A stretch of DNA of 64,000 nucleotides from Desulfurococcus mucosus DSM 2162 (GTDB taxonomy: Archaea; Thermoproteota; Thermoprotei_A; Sulfolobales; Desulfurococcaceae). Every line of letters starts with the position of its first letter. Position 1 is the first letter of the stretch. The stretch covers positions 1,054,001 to 1,118,000 of the forward strand of contig NC_014961.1 of NCBI RefSeq assembly GCF_000186365.1. Reading direction: 5' to 3'. This document shows, in pieces, positions 1 through 9,004 of the stretch. The notes beneath the pieces were generated by a model that was not told where the DNA came from, made no database searches, and was given only the letters and a program-made list of their open reading frames with translations. The position numbers were made by a program, and so were the translations under genes.

Positions 1-1
1 G

Positions 2-1030
2 GTTAGGCTGGTCGAGCTCTTAAGGAGCCGGGGAGTACAGGCATACATGGATGAACACGTTGAGGAAGCAGTCTACGTGGAGGTGGAGGGCCCCTTCCCC
101 CTTGAATGCAATGCTGAAAACCGCGTGGTCGTCGATGAGAAAACAGCTGTATCCCTAATGCTCGGCGCAAACCTCTACCGTCCAGGAGTGGTTAAGTCAA
201 GCTCCTTCAGGAAGGGGGATAGGCTTCTCGCTGTGACCAGGCATGGGACCCCGGTTGCATGCCTGGAGGCGACAGTATCCTCGAGAAGCCTCCACAGGGC
301 TGAGAAAGGCTTGGTGGCGTACAATACGTCCTCACCGTTCAGGGCTCCCCGGCTAAGTGAGCTCGACATCTACTCGCAGGGGCTCTTCTACCCGCAGGGA
401 TACCCGAGCATTGGGACATCGAGGATCCTGGGGCCGGAGCCCGGTGAGCTAGTAGTAGACATGAATGCCTCGCCCGGGGGTAAGACAAGCCATATAGTCC
501 AGTTGACAAGGGGTAGGGCACTGGTCGTGGCCTTCGACAGGAGCCCCGGGAAGGTTGAGAAGCTTAAAGAGACGCTTACAAACCTGGGTTTGAATCTAAA
601 TGTGATCGCCGTCCCCTACGACTCACGGTATGCGCATTTAGACTTCAAGCTAGCCGGTAAAGCGGACAGGGTTCTCGTCGACCCACCATGCAGTAACCTC
701 GGCGTCAGACCCAGGCTCGTAGACGACAGGGGCGTCAGGGATGTAGCCAGCCTCTCAAGCTACCAGAGGCAGTTCCTTAAGGCGGCTGCCAGGGTGGTGA
801 AGCCTGGTGGCTACATTGTTTACTCGACGTGCACGCTTACCCTTGAGGAAAACGAGGAGAACATAGTGTACGCTGTCGAAGAGCTTGGATTGGAGAGCGT
901 GGAGCTTGAATCCAGCCCGCCGTTCTCGGAGAAGACCTCTTACAGGGGGGTCGTGGGCTACAGGTATACCCCGCTAAGCGGCGACATGCCGGGGCACTTC
1001 ATCGCATTGCTGAGGAAGCCCGCCTCCTAG
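2..1030 (+). CDS. PUA-domain RNA (cytosine-C5)-methyltransferase, NSUN family, 5'-truncated by window edge
   Basis: SAM-dependent cytosine-C5 methylase acting on tRNA or rRNA. The reading frame stays open from base 2 through the first ATG at 47, so the true start is probably outside the window. The first ~100 visible residues look like a PUA RNA-binding domain. The Rossmann methylase domain follows: motif I DMNASPGGKTSH, then DPPCSN (motif IV with the release Cys) and YSTCTL (motif VI with the catalytic Cys), and it ends on a short C-terminal strand. A PUA-plus-methylase order is typical of archaeal NSUN6-like enzymes. The substrate position cannot be told from sequence. It converges on nob1, with 32 bp of overlap at the 3' ends. 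Confidence 0.88.
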   Translation, partial: VRLVELLRSRGVQAYMDEHVEEAVYVEVEGPFPLECNAENRVVVDEKTAVSLMLGANLYRPGVVKSSSFRKGDRLLAVTRHGTPVACLEATVSSRSLHRAEKGLVAYNTSSPFRAPRLSELDIYSQGLFYPQGYPSIGTSRILGPEPGELVVDMNASPGGKTSHIVQLTRGRALVVAFDRSPGKVEKLKETLTNLGLNLNVIAVPYDSRYAHLDFKLAGKADRVLVDPPCSNLGVRPRLVDDRGVRDVASLSSYQRQFLKAAARVVKPGGYIVYSTCTLTLEENEENIVYAVEELGLESVELESSPPFSEKTSYRGVVGYRYTPLSGDMPGHFIALLRKPAS

Positions 1031-1520
1031 TCAAGGGGGTCCCGCAGAGAGGACACGTCTTCTCACCCGGCTTAGCTGGAACATACCCGCATGTAGGGCA
1101 ATACTCCAAGTACTCTCTCCCAGTCCTGATACCCCTGGTTCTCAGGGGCTTGAATGATACCCCTAGGTGTAGGAGCAGGTTTTGGAGACTGTAGTCGTCT
1201 GTCACAACGATGACCTTGCCTCTCCCACTGAGCATTACGGCGAGTGACGCGATGCTTAAATCGGTCTCCGAGAGCCTTGAAACCTCACCTATCCTCCTAG
1301 CCTCCTCGAGGACCCTGGAGTAGGATGACTCATCGGGGTCAAGCACCTCGAGGAGGCCTGCTTCAAGCGCATCTGTCAAAGCCGCCTTGTTCTCCTCGTC
1401 CACCACCTCGCCTGCCGCCAGCCTCGTAGTGTAGACCCTGTAGAGGTGGTGTGGCAGGAGCCTATAGTACTTGGCTAGTAAGCCCCCTGTATCCAGGATG
1501 ACTATTATGCTAGTATACAA
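999..1520 (-). CDS. nob1: Nob1 endoribonuclease (PIN domain plus zinc ribbon)
   Basis: Endonuclease that matures the 3' end of 16S rRNA in the pre-40S-like particle. The N-terminal PIN domain (residues ~5-120) shows the acidic set: D10 in VILDTGGLL, ETDLSIASLA and VVTDDYSLQNL. The C-terminal zinc ribbon has CPTCGY and CPLCGT. The length of 173 aa is normal. The start is TTG with a strong GAGGAGAG site just upstream, inside the end of the NAD kinase gene, so the two genes overlap by 11 bp and are probably co-transcribed. Confidence 0.9.
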   Translation of the reverse strand: MYTSIIVILDTGGLLAKYYRLLPHHLYRVYTTRLAAGEVVDEENKAALTDALEAGLLEVLDPDESSYSRVLEEARRIGEVSRLSETDLSIASLAVMLSGRGKVIVVTDDYSLQNLLLHLGVSFKPLRTRGIRTGREYLEYCPTCGYVPAKPGEKTCPLCGTPLTRRRASSAMR

Positions 1521-2337
1521 CTCTCCTCTTACCCAGGACTATTTTTATCAGGTCGCGGCCACTGCTGAATCTAACGAGCTTCAAGAAGCCTACACCACCT
1601 GTTATCCTTACAGGCTCCCTCCTGTCAAGCAGCCTCATTTTCTCACCGTCCACGTAGAGCACCGTGTAACCCCTTGAAGCCGCCTCGACAACGCTCACAT
1701 AGGCCGGCAGCGTTATCGAGGGTATGCCGAGCTGCATCGGGTTCAAGTGCGTTAACACTAGTTCATCGCCCCAGCCGGCTACAAGGGGGCCTCTAGCAGA
1801 TAGGTTATAGCCGGCTGAGCCAGGCGCCGTGCTCACGATGAAGCCGTCTCCCTCAAAGTCGTACCTCGAGTAGACGCCGGCTGAACGCACCGTCACCGTG
1901 AACCCTATCACCCTACCCATGTCCATGTTCAACACGGCTGCCTCGTTCAGGAAGTACACGCATCTATCCCTTACGCAAACCCTGCCCCTCGGGTAGAGTT
2001 GAACCATGAAATCCCCTTTCAACACTTTCTCAACGATCAAGGATGCCGATGGTATATCCTCGTCGTAGAACGTGTTACGTCTACCACACGGGTGTGGGAG
2101 TATCAGGGGGGTGGTGGACTCTCCCTGAAGCATCAGCGATATTCTTAGAATAGTCCCATCACCGCCGACGCTGAGCACCAGGTCCTTGTCGACCACGCTC
2201 CTCGTGCTCGCATCATCCACGGTGGAGACCTCTACGCTGACCCCTCTCCCCTTGAATAAGTCACTGTACTTCTTAGCTATATCCATGCACTCCCTGGTCG
2301 GCTTGTAGACCACGTAGACTGATGAAACAGGGTACAT
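1510..2337 (-). CDS. nadK: NAD(+) kinase
   Basis: Phosphorylates NAD to NADP. The diagnostic GGDGT motif appears as SVGGDGTILR near residue 60, and the NAD-binding core as STAPGSAGYNLSARGPL, followed by the beta-sandwich domain (LTHLNPMQLGIPSITL). The length of 275 aa fits archaeal NadK. It is first in a two-gene minus-strand unit with nob1. The gap to the divergent trm5 gene is only ~50 bp (about 115 bp if the later trm5 start is used), so both promoters lie in a short shared region. Confidence 0.9.
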   Translation of the reverse strand: MYPVSSVYVVYKPTRECMDIAKKYSDLFKGRGVSVEVSTVDDASTRSVVDKDLVLSVGGDGTILRISLMLQGESTTPLILPHPCGRRNTFYDEDIPSASLIVEKVLKGDFMVQLYPRGRVCVRDRCVYFLNEAAVLNMDMGRVIGFTVTVRSAGVYSRYDFEGDGFIVSTAPGSAGYNLSARGPLVAGWGDELVLTHLNPMQLGIPSITLPAYVSVVEAASRGYTVLYVDGEKMRLLDRREPVRITGGVGFLKLVRFSSGRDLIKIVLGKRRVVY

Positions 2338-2387
2338 TGCTTATCAATCCGTGAACACTCTTAAGGCCTTCATTCATAATAATACCG

Positions 2388-3437
2388 TTGGCGAGGGATT
2401 TAAAGACACTGAGGAAACACGGCAATCCATGTGGTGAGGCAGGAGGAAAAGCCTTGCTGTGTGTGAGCGTTGAGAAACACTTGGCTGAGGCTGTGTTGAA
2501 GAGGTTGGGGAGTAGGTCCCTGGTGGACCCAGATCACCTTGTAACCAGGAGCGGGGACTCCATCCTGATACCTGTTAAGGACGCCCTGGGTGTTAACGAG
2601 GCGTTGAAAGAGGTGTCATTCAAGCTCGTTGAATGCAGCCCGCCCAGTAAGCAGAGGATGCGTGTTGAAAAAGTACCCTCCTACGACCTGATAGGGGGTG
2701 TAGCCATTGTCAGGGATAACGTGCTAGGCTACATGGGTGAAGCAGAGTTAATCCAGGTGTTGAGAAGCATACACCCAGGTCTCAGAGCCATATATGTCAA
2801 GGAGGAGACCGTCGACAAGTATAGGACACCGGTTCTCAGGCTGCTCTGGGGGGAGCCCGTTGAAGAGGTCCTGGTGAAGGAGTACGGGTTATCCTTCAAG
2901 GTCTCCCTTGGGAGAGCCTACTACAACCCGAGGCTGAGCGAGGAACACCACAGGGTTGCATCACTAGTGAGAGACGGGGAGGTAGTTGTAGACTTGTTCA
3001 CGGGTATAGGTGGGTTCCCGGTACACATAGCATCCCTCAGAACCGCCCTTGTCATCGCCAACGACTTGAACCCCGAGGCCTATAGGCTTCTCTGCGAGAA
3101 CATAGCGTTGAACCACAGGAGGTTGAAGGGCACCATCATACCTTTAAACCTTGATGCAAGGGAGGTCGAGGGATACGTAAAGGTGGCTGGGAGGGCTGAC
3201 AGGGTGATCGCTAACCTGCCGAAGTGGAGCGTTGAGTTCACCGATGTCTACGACGCACTGTTAAGGCCCGGCGGGGTCCTCCACATATATGTGCTCTCAT
3301 ATGATGCTGAGTCATCTATCATGGAGCTGGAGGCCAGGCTACCCGGCTGGATCCACATGGGATCCAGGCTCGTCCTCGAGTATGCTCCGAGGGCCGGCAT
3401 ATATAGATTCGATCTCGCCAAGCCTGATCACGTATAG
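2388..3437 (+). CDS. trm5: tRNA (guanine37-N1)-methyltransferase Trm5-like
   Basis: Methylates G37 next to the anticodon, which maintains reading frame. The catalytic domain carries VVDLFTGIGGFPVHIA (motif I), NDLNPEAYRLLCENI (motif II) and NLPKWSVEF (the NPP-type motif IV typical of Trm5). An N-terminal D1-like domain precedes it. The coordinates given use a TTG at 2388. A TTG at 2454 is a better candidate because AGGAGG lies at 2441-2446 with 7-nt spacing and the protein would then begin LLCVSVEKH. The 3' end overlaps the convergent DUF371 gene by 99 bp. Confidence 0.87.
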   Translation: MARDLKTLRKHGNPCGEAGGKALLCVSVEKHLAEAVLKRLGSRSLVDPDHLVTRSGDSILIPVKDALGVNEALKEVSFKLVECSPPSKQRMRVEKVPSYDLIGGVAIVRDNVLGYMGEAELIQVLRSIHPGLRAIYVKEETVDKYRTPVLRLLWGEPVEEVLVKEYGLSFKVSLGRAYYNPRLSEEHHRVASLVRDGEVVVDLFTGIGGFPVHIASLRTALVIANDLNPEAYRLLCENIALNHRRLKGTIIPLNLDAREVEGYVKVAGRADRVIANLPKWSVEFTDVYDALLRPGGVLHIYVLSYDAESSIMELEARLPGWIHMGSRLVLEYAPRAGIYRFDLAKPDHV

Positions 3438-3842
3438 CCTCACCTCAAGGAGGGATCCAGGGTTTCTCAGAGCATTGACGAGGCCCCTATCGATATCCCT
3501 GGCAGCCTTGTTAGCCCTGATGCCCACGGTGGCTGGCTCCACGAAGAGGCTTCTCCGTATGATCAATTTAACAGGGTCGTCGACTACGAGCCTACTGCTA
3601 CCCTGTGCAAGAATGAAGTCTGAGAAATCCCCCACCTTGAACACCACTATGAGGATTGAGTCATCCCTCCTCAAAGCCTCCTTGAAGGATCCCGAGAAAT
3701 CCCTAGGGGACTTATCGGCTGCAACCCCTATTATGCAGTCACCTCTCTCGGTAAGATGCTCCTCCCTCGTCACCTCGATTGTTGATGCATGCGTAGCCCT
3801 GATGCTTGGATGCCCCCGTGCATGGATGACCTCCATTATCAC
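3339..3842 (-). CDS. DUF371 family protein
   Basis: Conserved archaeal protein of unknown function. The sequence shows the family pattern of a GH motif (HARGHPSIRATHAS), TIEVTREEHLTERGDCIIGV and VKLIIRRS. The length is 167 aa. The C-terminal ~33 codons are read from the opposite strand of the trm5 3' end. The start is GTG (an ATG lies 2 codons on). It is divergent from pcm across ~50 bp. No function is inferred. Confidence 0.75.
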   Translation of the reverse strand: MIMEVIHARGHPSIRATHASTIEVTREEHLTERGDCIIGVAADKSPRDFSGSFKEALRRDDSILIVVFKVGDFSDFILAQGSSRLVVDDPVKLIIRRSLFVEPATVGIRANKAARDIDRGLVNALRNPGSLLEVRLYVIRLGEIESIYAGPRSILEDEPGSHVDPAG

Positions 3843-3894
3843 GCTTAAACCCCACTTTAAACATAGAGTTCACTGTGTGTTTAAAAGAGGGTAG

Positions 3895-4581
3895 GTGTGG
3901 ATGCAGGGGTTTGAGGAGCAGAGGAGGCTCGTCGTAGAGGGCTTACGCTCACTTGGATACATTAGGAGCGAGAAGACGGCGAGGGCGCTCCTCCGGGTCC
4001 CACGGGAAGCATTCCTCCCCCCGCAGCTGAGGGAGTACGCGTATTACGATACACCCCTCCCAATAGGGTATGGGCAGACCATCAGCGCCATACACATGGT
4101 TGCAATAATGACTGATGAACTCGACCCGGAGCCCGGTGACAAGGTCCTCGAGGTGGGAACAGGCTCCGGTTACCAGGCAGCCGTATTAGCCGAGATCGTT
4201 GCTAGAAGCGACCCCGGGAGGAAGGGGCATGTCTACAGCGTGGAGAGAATACCCGAGCTCGCCGAGTACGCGAGGACGCGTCTCAGGGAGGCTGGCTACG
4301 GCGACGATGTCACCGTGGTGGTCGGCGACGGGACCCTCGGCCTCCCCGGTGAAGCCCCGTTCAACAGGGTGATCGTCACGGCTGCAACCCCCGCTGTGCC
4401 ACCACCGCTCATAGACCAGTTGGCTGATGGAGGGAGACTAGTGGCACCCGTGGGAGACCGGTTCTCACAGCGACTCGTAATAGTTGAGAAGAAAGGAGGC
4501 TCCATCACCAAGAGGTATGGGATGGAATGCGTATTCGTCCCGTTGATCGGTAGGTATGGGTGGCACCCTGACTCGGAGTAG
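3895..4581 (+). CDS. pcm: Protein-L-isoaspartate O-methyltransferase
   Basis: Repairs isoaspartyl residues formed by spontaneous Asp/Asn damage, a common burden at high temperature. The SAM motif I is VLEVGTGSGYQAAVLAEI; the family motif PIGYGQTISAIHMVA and the VIVTAATPAVP segment are present. The length is 228 aa with a GTG start; an ATG two codons later (3901) is equally possible. A TATA-like CTTTAAACA near 3854 would place the transcript start close to the start codon. It converges on fen1 with a 4-bp gap. Confidence 0.92.
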   Translation: MWMQGFEEQRRLVVEGLRSLGYIRSEKTARALLRVPREAFLPPQLREYAYYDTPLPIGYGQTISAIHMVAIMTDELDPEPGDKVLEVGTGSGYQAAVLAEIVARSDPGRKGHVYSVERIPELAEYARTRLREAGYGDDVTVVVGDGTLGLPGEAPFNRVIVTAATPAVPPPLIDQLADGGRLVAPVGDRFSQRLVIVEKKGGSITKRYGMECVFVPLIGRYGWHPDSE

Positions 4582-4585
4582 CCTT

Positions 4586-5656
4586 TTAACCCTGCTTACC
4601 GGGCTTAGCGAACCACTTCGACAGCCCCTTCTGTTCGCCCCTTATGTTCTCCCTGAAGGCTTTAAGATACCTGTCGAGGGCTGCGTTGACTCTCTCAGCG
4701 CTGAAATCGTGTTCGCCGACAAGTATGCGTTTCACAGCCTCGGGATCCGGGTTACGCCATTCAAGCCTATAGTTGTCTGTCACCTGGGGTTGCAGGAAGT
4801 ACTTTTTTATCGCTGCGACATCTACTTCAACAGGGGATTTCAAGAGGGGCTTCGGTATCTTCTCAACGCTCCCGTAGACCTTCACTAATTGAAGCGCCTT
4901 CTTGGGTCCAATGCCCTCGAAGCCGTCTGGGTTGTAATCCGTCCCCAGGAGGATGCCTATGTCCACCAGGTTCTCATAGGTTACGCCCAGCTTTGAAAGC
5001 AGTTTATCGAGCTCTATTACCTCGGGCTTCACCTCGACATACTCCTCTCTTCTCGGGAGCTTCCTACGGCCACTTATAGTGAGATTCCTCACTAGGCGGG
5101 GCGACCCGAAGAGGAGGCTATCGTAGTCCTGGGATGCAGAGGCGTAGGCGTCGCCCTTCCTAGCCATGTACGCTGCCTGCGCCTCGCCCTCAGCCGGGGC
5201 TTGAACCCACGGTATCCCCATGGCGTCGAGCAGGGCTTTTGCATCCCTCACCATTTCATCGGTGAGCCTAGCCGACATCATCGCATACCTTCTAGCTGAC
5301 TCTAAGTCGCCGGCTTGCACTGCCTCCTCATACTTTCTCGCAGCCTCCTCCCTGACAACCCTTCTCCTCTCTATCTCCTTCGCCTTCAACTCGGGGGGTT
5401 TACCATCGAAGACGTATACGGGTTTAATCCCTGCCTCCACAATGTTTATCGTCCTGTAGAAGAGCCCGCTGAGGTGGCTGGTGATCCTGCCGCTTCCATC
5501 CATTAGGGGCGTCCCGTCGGGCTGCCTGATGGCGGCTAGGAACTGGTAGAGCGCGTTATAGCCGTCTATCGCGATAACCCTGCCCCGTAGGGTCCTCAGA
5601 TCCTCTATAATGATCTTGGCGTCGTCTGGGATGAGTTCCCTTAGGTCGACGCCCAT
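4586..5656 (-). CDS. fen: Flap endonuclease 1
   Basis: Structure-specific 5' nuclease that removes Okazaki-fragment flaps and acts in base excision repair. The N-terminal XPG region ([24 protein letters not shown]), the [10 protein letters not shown] metal-site segment, the [29 protein letters not shown] internal XPG motif (given in part: key residues E-GE-A-D-YD) and a helix-hairpin-helix ([11 protein letters not shown]) are in order. The C-terminal QKGLSKWF is a classic PCNA-interacting PIP box. 356 aa, full length. Confidence 0.95.
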   Translation of the reverse strand: MGVDLRELIPDDAKIIIEDLRTLRGRVIAIDGYNALYQFLAAIRQPDGTPLMDGSGRITSHLSGLFYRTINIVEAGIKPVYVFDGKPPELKAKEIERRRVVREEAARKYEEAVQAGDLESARRYAMMSARLTDEMVRDAKALLDAMGIPWVQAPAEGEAQAAYMARKGDAYASASQDYDSLLFGSPRLVRNLTISGRRKLPRREEYVEVKPEVIELDKLLSKLGVTYENLVDIGILLGTDYNPDGFEGIGPKKALQLVKVYGSVEKIPKPLLKSPVEVDVAAIKKYFLQPQVTDNYRLEWRNPDPEAVKRILVGEHDFSAERVNAALDRYLKAFRENIRGEQKGLSKWFAKPGKQG

Positions 5657-5738
5657 TTACTCCACCGATAGAGTGATCGGCTCATCCAATATTAAATATT
5701 TAATCAGGCCCATGCTCCTCCAACAATAGCCGCGTCAA

Positions 5739-5999
5739 CTACCTCACGTACTCGTTAAACCGTGGAGATATCTTGATGAACAGCTCTCTTCCAACGGATT
5801 CAACCTGTATCAGCCCGGATAGCTCGAGCCTTATCAACGTATGGTATAGCTCCGACTTATTGAAGACGAGCTCATACTTCTTCTTCAAAGCATCCTCGAG
5901 ATCGCTCTCAGGCATGCCCTCGGGCTTCGACACCAGGATCTCCAGGATAGCCCTGAAAAGCGGTGTTATCCTCCAGTATCCAGGCGTATACTTCGTCAT
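5739..5999 (-). CDS. Small winged-helix DNA-binding protein
   Basis: An 86-residue protein with a predicted winged-helix fold: helical N-terminus (FRAILEILVSKPEGM), recognition-helix region (NKSELYHTLIRLELSGLI) and a beta wing (VESVGRELFIKIS). It begins 12 bp after the CDC48 stop on the same strand, so it is probably co-transcribed and may regulate that unit, but nothing in the sequence shows its target. Confidence 0.6.
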   Translation of the reverse strand: MTKYTPGYWRITPLFRAILEILVSKPEGMPESDLEDALKKKYELVFNKSELYHTLIRLELSGLIQVESVGRELFIKISPRFNEYVR

Positions 6000-6011
6000 G
6001 CGTCAACACCC

Positions 6012-8204
6012 CTACGTGTATATGCTTGGCTTCACCGTGTGCCTCGGCAGGGACTGCCTAGCCTTAGCCCCCCACTCAAGGTAGAATTTAACCAGGGCCT
6101 CATTTATGCTTGGTTTCACTAGCTCCAACGCCCCTATAAAATGCTTTCTCCCCACCCTCTCTATAAACGGGGACTCCCTTAACGCCAGCATAACGGCCTC
6201 CCTCACAACGGCCTCGAGATCCGCTCCACTATAGCCCTCAGTGCTCCTCGCCAACTCGGCGAGGTCTACATCCCTGTCCAGCGGCACACTCCTCGTGTGA
6301 ACCCTGAGTATCTCGAGCCTTGCATTGTAGTCTGGCGGCGGCACATAGATCAACTTGTCGAAGCGTCCTGGACGCAGCAACGCTGGATCCAGGAGGTCAG
6401 GCCTATTGGTGGCTGCGAGCACCACTACGTTTTCAAGCTTCTGCACGCCATCCATCTCAGTCACTAGCTGTGTGACAACTCTCTCCGAGACCCCTGAATC
6501 CGTGTCTATCCCCCTCAGAGACGCTATTGCATCTATCTCGTCGAAGAACACGACTACTGGAGCATAGAGCCTGGCCTTCCTGAATATCTCTCTAACAGCT
6601 TTCTCGGATTCCCCAACCCACTTGCTCAACACCTCGGGACCCTTGACCGCTATGAAGTTAGCGCCGCTCTCAGTTGCAACAGCCTTCGCAAGCAGGGTTT
6701 TACCGCATCCAGGGGGACCGTAGAGTAGGACTCCCTTAGGCGGCTTTATACCGTACTTCTCATATATCTCAGGGTGCTTCAGGGGCAACTCCACGTTCTC
6801 CCTGAGGGATCTCTTAACTTCCTCTAAGCCGCCTATATCGCTCCACCTCACGTCGGGGACCTCCACGTGGATCTCGCGGAGCCCGCTCGGCACTATGCTC
6901 CTGTAGGCGAAGAGGAAGTCCTCGAATGTAACCTTTATCGATGAGAGCAGGTCATCGGGCGGGGGCCACTCACCAGGTGTGTCGAGACGTACCTGCCTCC
7001 TGATAGCGTGGAGAACGGCCTCCTTTACAAGGGCCGCTAGATCCGCACCAGTGTATCCATGGGTGATCTCAGCTATCTTGGCTAGGTCCACGTCGCGTGA
7101 GAGAACCCCTAGCTCGCTGAGCCTCCTCGTATGTATCTTGAGTATTTCAAGCCTCCCCTTCTTATCAGGCATCGGTATCTCTATCTCCCTGTCGAACCTG
7201 CCAGGCCTCCTCAACGCTGGGTCAAGCGCGTTAGGCCTGTTGGTTGCCGCTATCACTATCACATTGCCCCTGCTTTCAAGCCCATCCATCAGAGCCAGCA
7301 GCTGTGCGACAACCCTTCTCTCAACCTCCCCTATGACCTCATCCCTCTTAGGTGCTATTGCATCTATTTCATCAATGAATATTATGGCCGGGTTCTTCTT
7401 CGACTTCTTCCTGGCCAGCTTGAATATCTCGCGTAAACGTTGCTCGGATTCACCATAGTACTTGCTCATTATCTCCGGCCCATTGATCGTTATGAAGTAC
7501 GCGTTAACCTCGTTTGCAAGCGCCTTAGCTAGGAGGGTTTTACCCGTGCCTGGTGGACCGTAGAGCAGTATCCCCTTAGGTGGGTCAACACCAAGCTTCC
7601 TGAAGACCTTCCGATACTTCAATGGAATCTCTATCATCTCCCTGATCTTGTCTATCACGTTTCCAAGCCCGCCGATATCGTCGAAGGTGACACGGGGGAA
7701 CTCGCCCACAGGCTCCTCGAAGACGTAGACCTCGGTTTCATCCGTAATTATCGCGGGCCCCCTGGGTTTAACCGATACAACCCTGAATGGTACAGGTATG
7801 TCGACTATCGTTACATGGATCTCGTTGTCCTCCATCACTGGGTGCCCTATGAGCTTATTCCTAATGCTCTCTAAGACGTGGTCGTCGATCGATGCATGAT
7901 AGTTTGTTGGAGCAAGCTTCACGACCCTGGCGTATCTGCGCTCAACCTTCTCCACGGTTACCGATGCACCTATCTCCGCCCTAGCATTAGCCCTGAGCAG
8001 GGGGTCCAGCCTCACAACACCCCTCCCCTTGTCCTGGGGACCCCCGGTGCCGGCGAGCGCTGCTGCCTCCGCCTCCCCCTCGATGACGAGGAGGTCGCCG
8101 TCCATTATCCCGTATTTCTCCATGACCTCGGGGTCTAGTCTAGCTATCCCCTTGCCGTAATCCCTTCTCTCAGCATCCAGAACCTTTAAAACAAGCCTCA
8201 CCAA
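6012..8204 (-). CDS. CDC48/VCP-type AAA+ ATPase
   Basis: Unfoldase of the p97/VAT family, with an N-domain ([20 protein letters not shown] onward) and two AAA domains. D1 has Walker A GPPGTGKT and Walker [16 protein letters not shown]2 has GPPGCGKT and [12 protein letters not shown], with second-region-of-homology segments ATNRP in both. The start is placed at TTG 8204 (GTG 8201 is next): a TATA box at ~8269-8278 would start transcription near 8247, downstream of the more distal ATG at 8252, and TGGTGG precedes the TTG. The C-terminus ends I-Y-T, matching the HbYX rule for docking on the 20S proteasome. 730 aa. Confidence 0.93.
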   Translation of the reverse strand: MVRLVLKVLDAERRDYGKGIARLDPEVMEKYGIMDGDLLVIEGEAEAAALAGTGGPQDKGRGVVRLDPLLRANARAEIGASVTVEKVERRYARVVKLAPTNYHASIDDHVLESIRNKLIGHPVMEDNEIHVTIVDIPVPFRVVSVKPRGPAIITDETEVYVFEEPVGEFPRVTFDDIGGLGNVIDKIREMIEIPLKYRKVFRKLGVDPPKGILLYGPPGTGKTLLAKALANEVNAYFITINGPEIMSKYYGESEQRLREIFKLARKKSKKNPAIIFIDEIDAIAPKRDEVIGEVERRVVAQLLALMDGLESRGNVIVIAATNRPNALDPALRRPGRFDREIEIPMPDKKGRLEILKIHTRRLSELGVLSRDVDLAKIAEITHGYTGADLAALVKEAVLHAIRRQVRLDTPGEWPPPDDLLSSIKVTFEDFLFAYRSIVPSGLREIHVEVPDVRWSDIGGLEEVKRSLRENVELPLKHPEIYEKYGIKPPKGVLLYGPPGCGKTLLAKAVATESGANFIAVKGPEVLSKWVGESEKAVREIFRKARLYAPVVVFFDEIDAIASLRGIDTDSGVSERVVTQLVTEMDGVQKLENVVVLAATNRPDLLDPALLRPGRFDKLIYVPPPDYNARLEILRVHTRSVPLDRDVDLAELARSTEGYSGADLEAVVREAVMLALRESPFIERVGRKHFIGALELVKPSINEALVKFYLEWGAKARQSLPRHTVKPSIYT

Positions 8205-8265
8205 TGTACTCCACCATTGGTTAACATACCTGGTTAAAGCGGGTGAAAACACCCGTGTAGGATCG

Positions 8266-8280
8266 AGTCTTAAAAACCGT
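8266..8280 (-). promoter_or_regulatory. TATA-box region for the CDC48 gene
   Basis: Read on the minus strand the sequence GGTTTTTAAG lies about 65-75 bp upstream of the TTG start at 8204. With the usual ~26-nt TATA-to-start distance the transcript would begin near 8247, which argues against the longer ATG-initiated reading frame starting at 8252. Confidence 0.5.
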
Positions 8281-8302
8281 AAAAAAGCTTTGCGTGGAGA
8301 GA

Positions 8303-8584
8303 CTACTTGCCCGTTGAACCCAGCTCTTTAAGCCTCCTATCTATGTATGAGAGCTCCTCGTTGAGTGCTCTAATAGTGTTCTCTATCATCGCCTTCCTGT
8401 ACTCAAGCCATGCCCTCTCAGAGTCCGCTGCCTGCGCACCCCAGTAGTAGCCGGGTGGAAACACGTATCCACCATACCACCTGTAGGAGCCGAAGAGAAC
8501 CCATCCAGGCCTCTCCCACGGCGGCAGATGGCTGAAGGGGCCGTTACCCGGGTATGGTTTCCACCACCTGTTCCACCAGCCCAT
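8303..8584 (-). CDS. DUF5320-like aromatic-rich small protein
   Basis: A 93-residue protein in two parts. The first ~50 residues are rich in Trp, Tyr, Gly and Pro (WWNRWWKPYPG, SYRWYGGYVFPPGYYWG). The rest is a predicted coiled coil (LEYRKAMIENTIRALNEELSYIDRRLKEL). This composition is typical of DUF5320 proteins. The ATG start follows GGTGATGTAG. It is divergent from a DUF134 gene and shares its promoter region. In other prokaryotes both families are often found near NifX/NifB-like iron-cluster genes, but no such gene is next to them here. Confidence 0.6.
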   Translation of the reverse strand: MGWWNRWWKPYPGNGPFSHLPPWERPGWVLFGSYRWYGGYVFPPGYYWGAQAADSERAWLEYRKAMIENTIRALNEELSYIDRRLKELGSTGK

Positions 8585-8600
8585 CTACATCACCTTTTTT

Positions 8601-8630
8601 GAAATTTCACAAAACATGTTTTTATACTTT
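8601..8630. promoter_or_regulatory. Shared bidirectional promoter with two palindromes
   Basis: Between the divergent DUF5320 and DUF134 genes there are only 76 bp. They contain GAAATTTC (8601-8608), the perfect 12-bp palindrome AAAACATGTTTT (8611-8622) and one AT-rich TATA-like core near 8619-8629 that reads TATAAAAAC on the minus strand and TTTTTATAC on the plus strand. Standard spacing from that core predicts transcript starts ~14 nt before both start codons. The palindromes are good operator candidates. Confidence 0.6.
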
Positions 8631-8660
8631 TCCAAAAATAGATCGAGACAGGGTGTAGAG

Positions 8661-8987
8661 ATGCCGGGGAGATGCTGGCGGAGAAGGTGGAGGGGCGTAG
8701 GGAGGCCTCCGAAACCGATCCACGTGGCCCTCCCCCCTGTCAAGAGAGTATTCAACCCTGAGCCGCCCGGCGTCGGCGAAGAGTATTTGACGCTTCCAGA
8801 GCTAGAGGCACTGCGACTAGTGGACCTTGAGGGCAGGAGCCTTGATGAGGCAGCCGCATCAATGAACATTAGTAGAGGCTACGTGTGGAGGCTTGTAACA
8901 GGGGCTAGGGCCAAGGTGGCTAGGGCGCTTATAGAAGGCATGAGGATAATTGTTGAACCCGGCGGCGAAGTAGAGGAGGTCGGCTAG
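8661..8987 (+). CDS. DUF134 family helix-turn-helix protein
   Basis: Predicted DNA-binding protein of 108 aa. It begins MPGRCWRRRWRG (ATG 8661), the basic and aromatic start typical of the family, followed by GRPPKPIHVALPPVKRVFNP and a sigma-70 region 4-like HTH (LTLPELEALRLVDLEGRSLDEAAASMNIS; key residues LPELEALRL and AAASM). The divergent partner and the palindromes in the shared promoter suggest that it regulates both genes; this is inference. Confidence 0.8.
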   Translation: MPGRCWRRRWRGVGRPPKPIHVALPPVKRVFNPEPPGVGEEYLTLPELEALRLVDLEGRSLDEAAASMNISRGYVWRLVTGARAKVARALIEGMRIIVEPGGEVEEVG

Positions 8988-9004
8988 CCGGTTACCGGGG
9001 ACGC

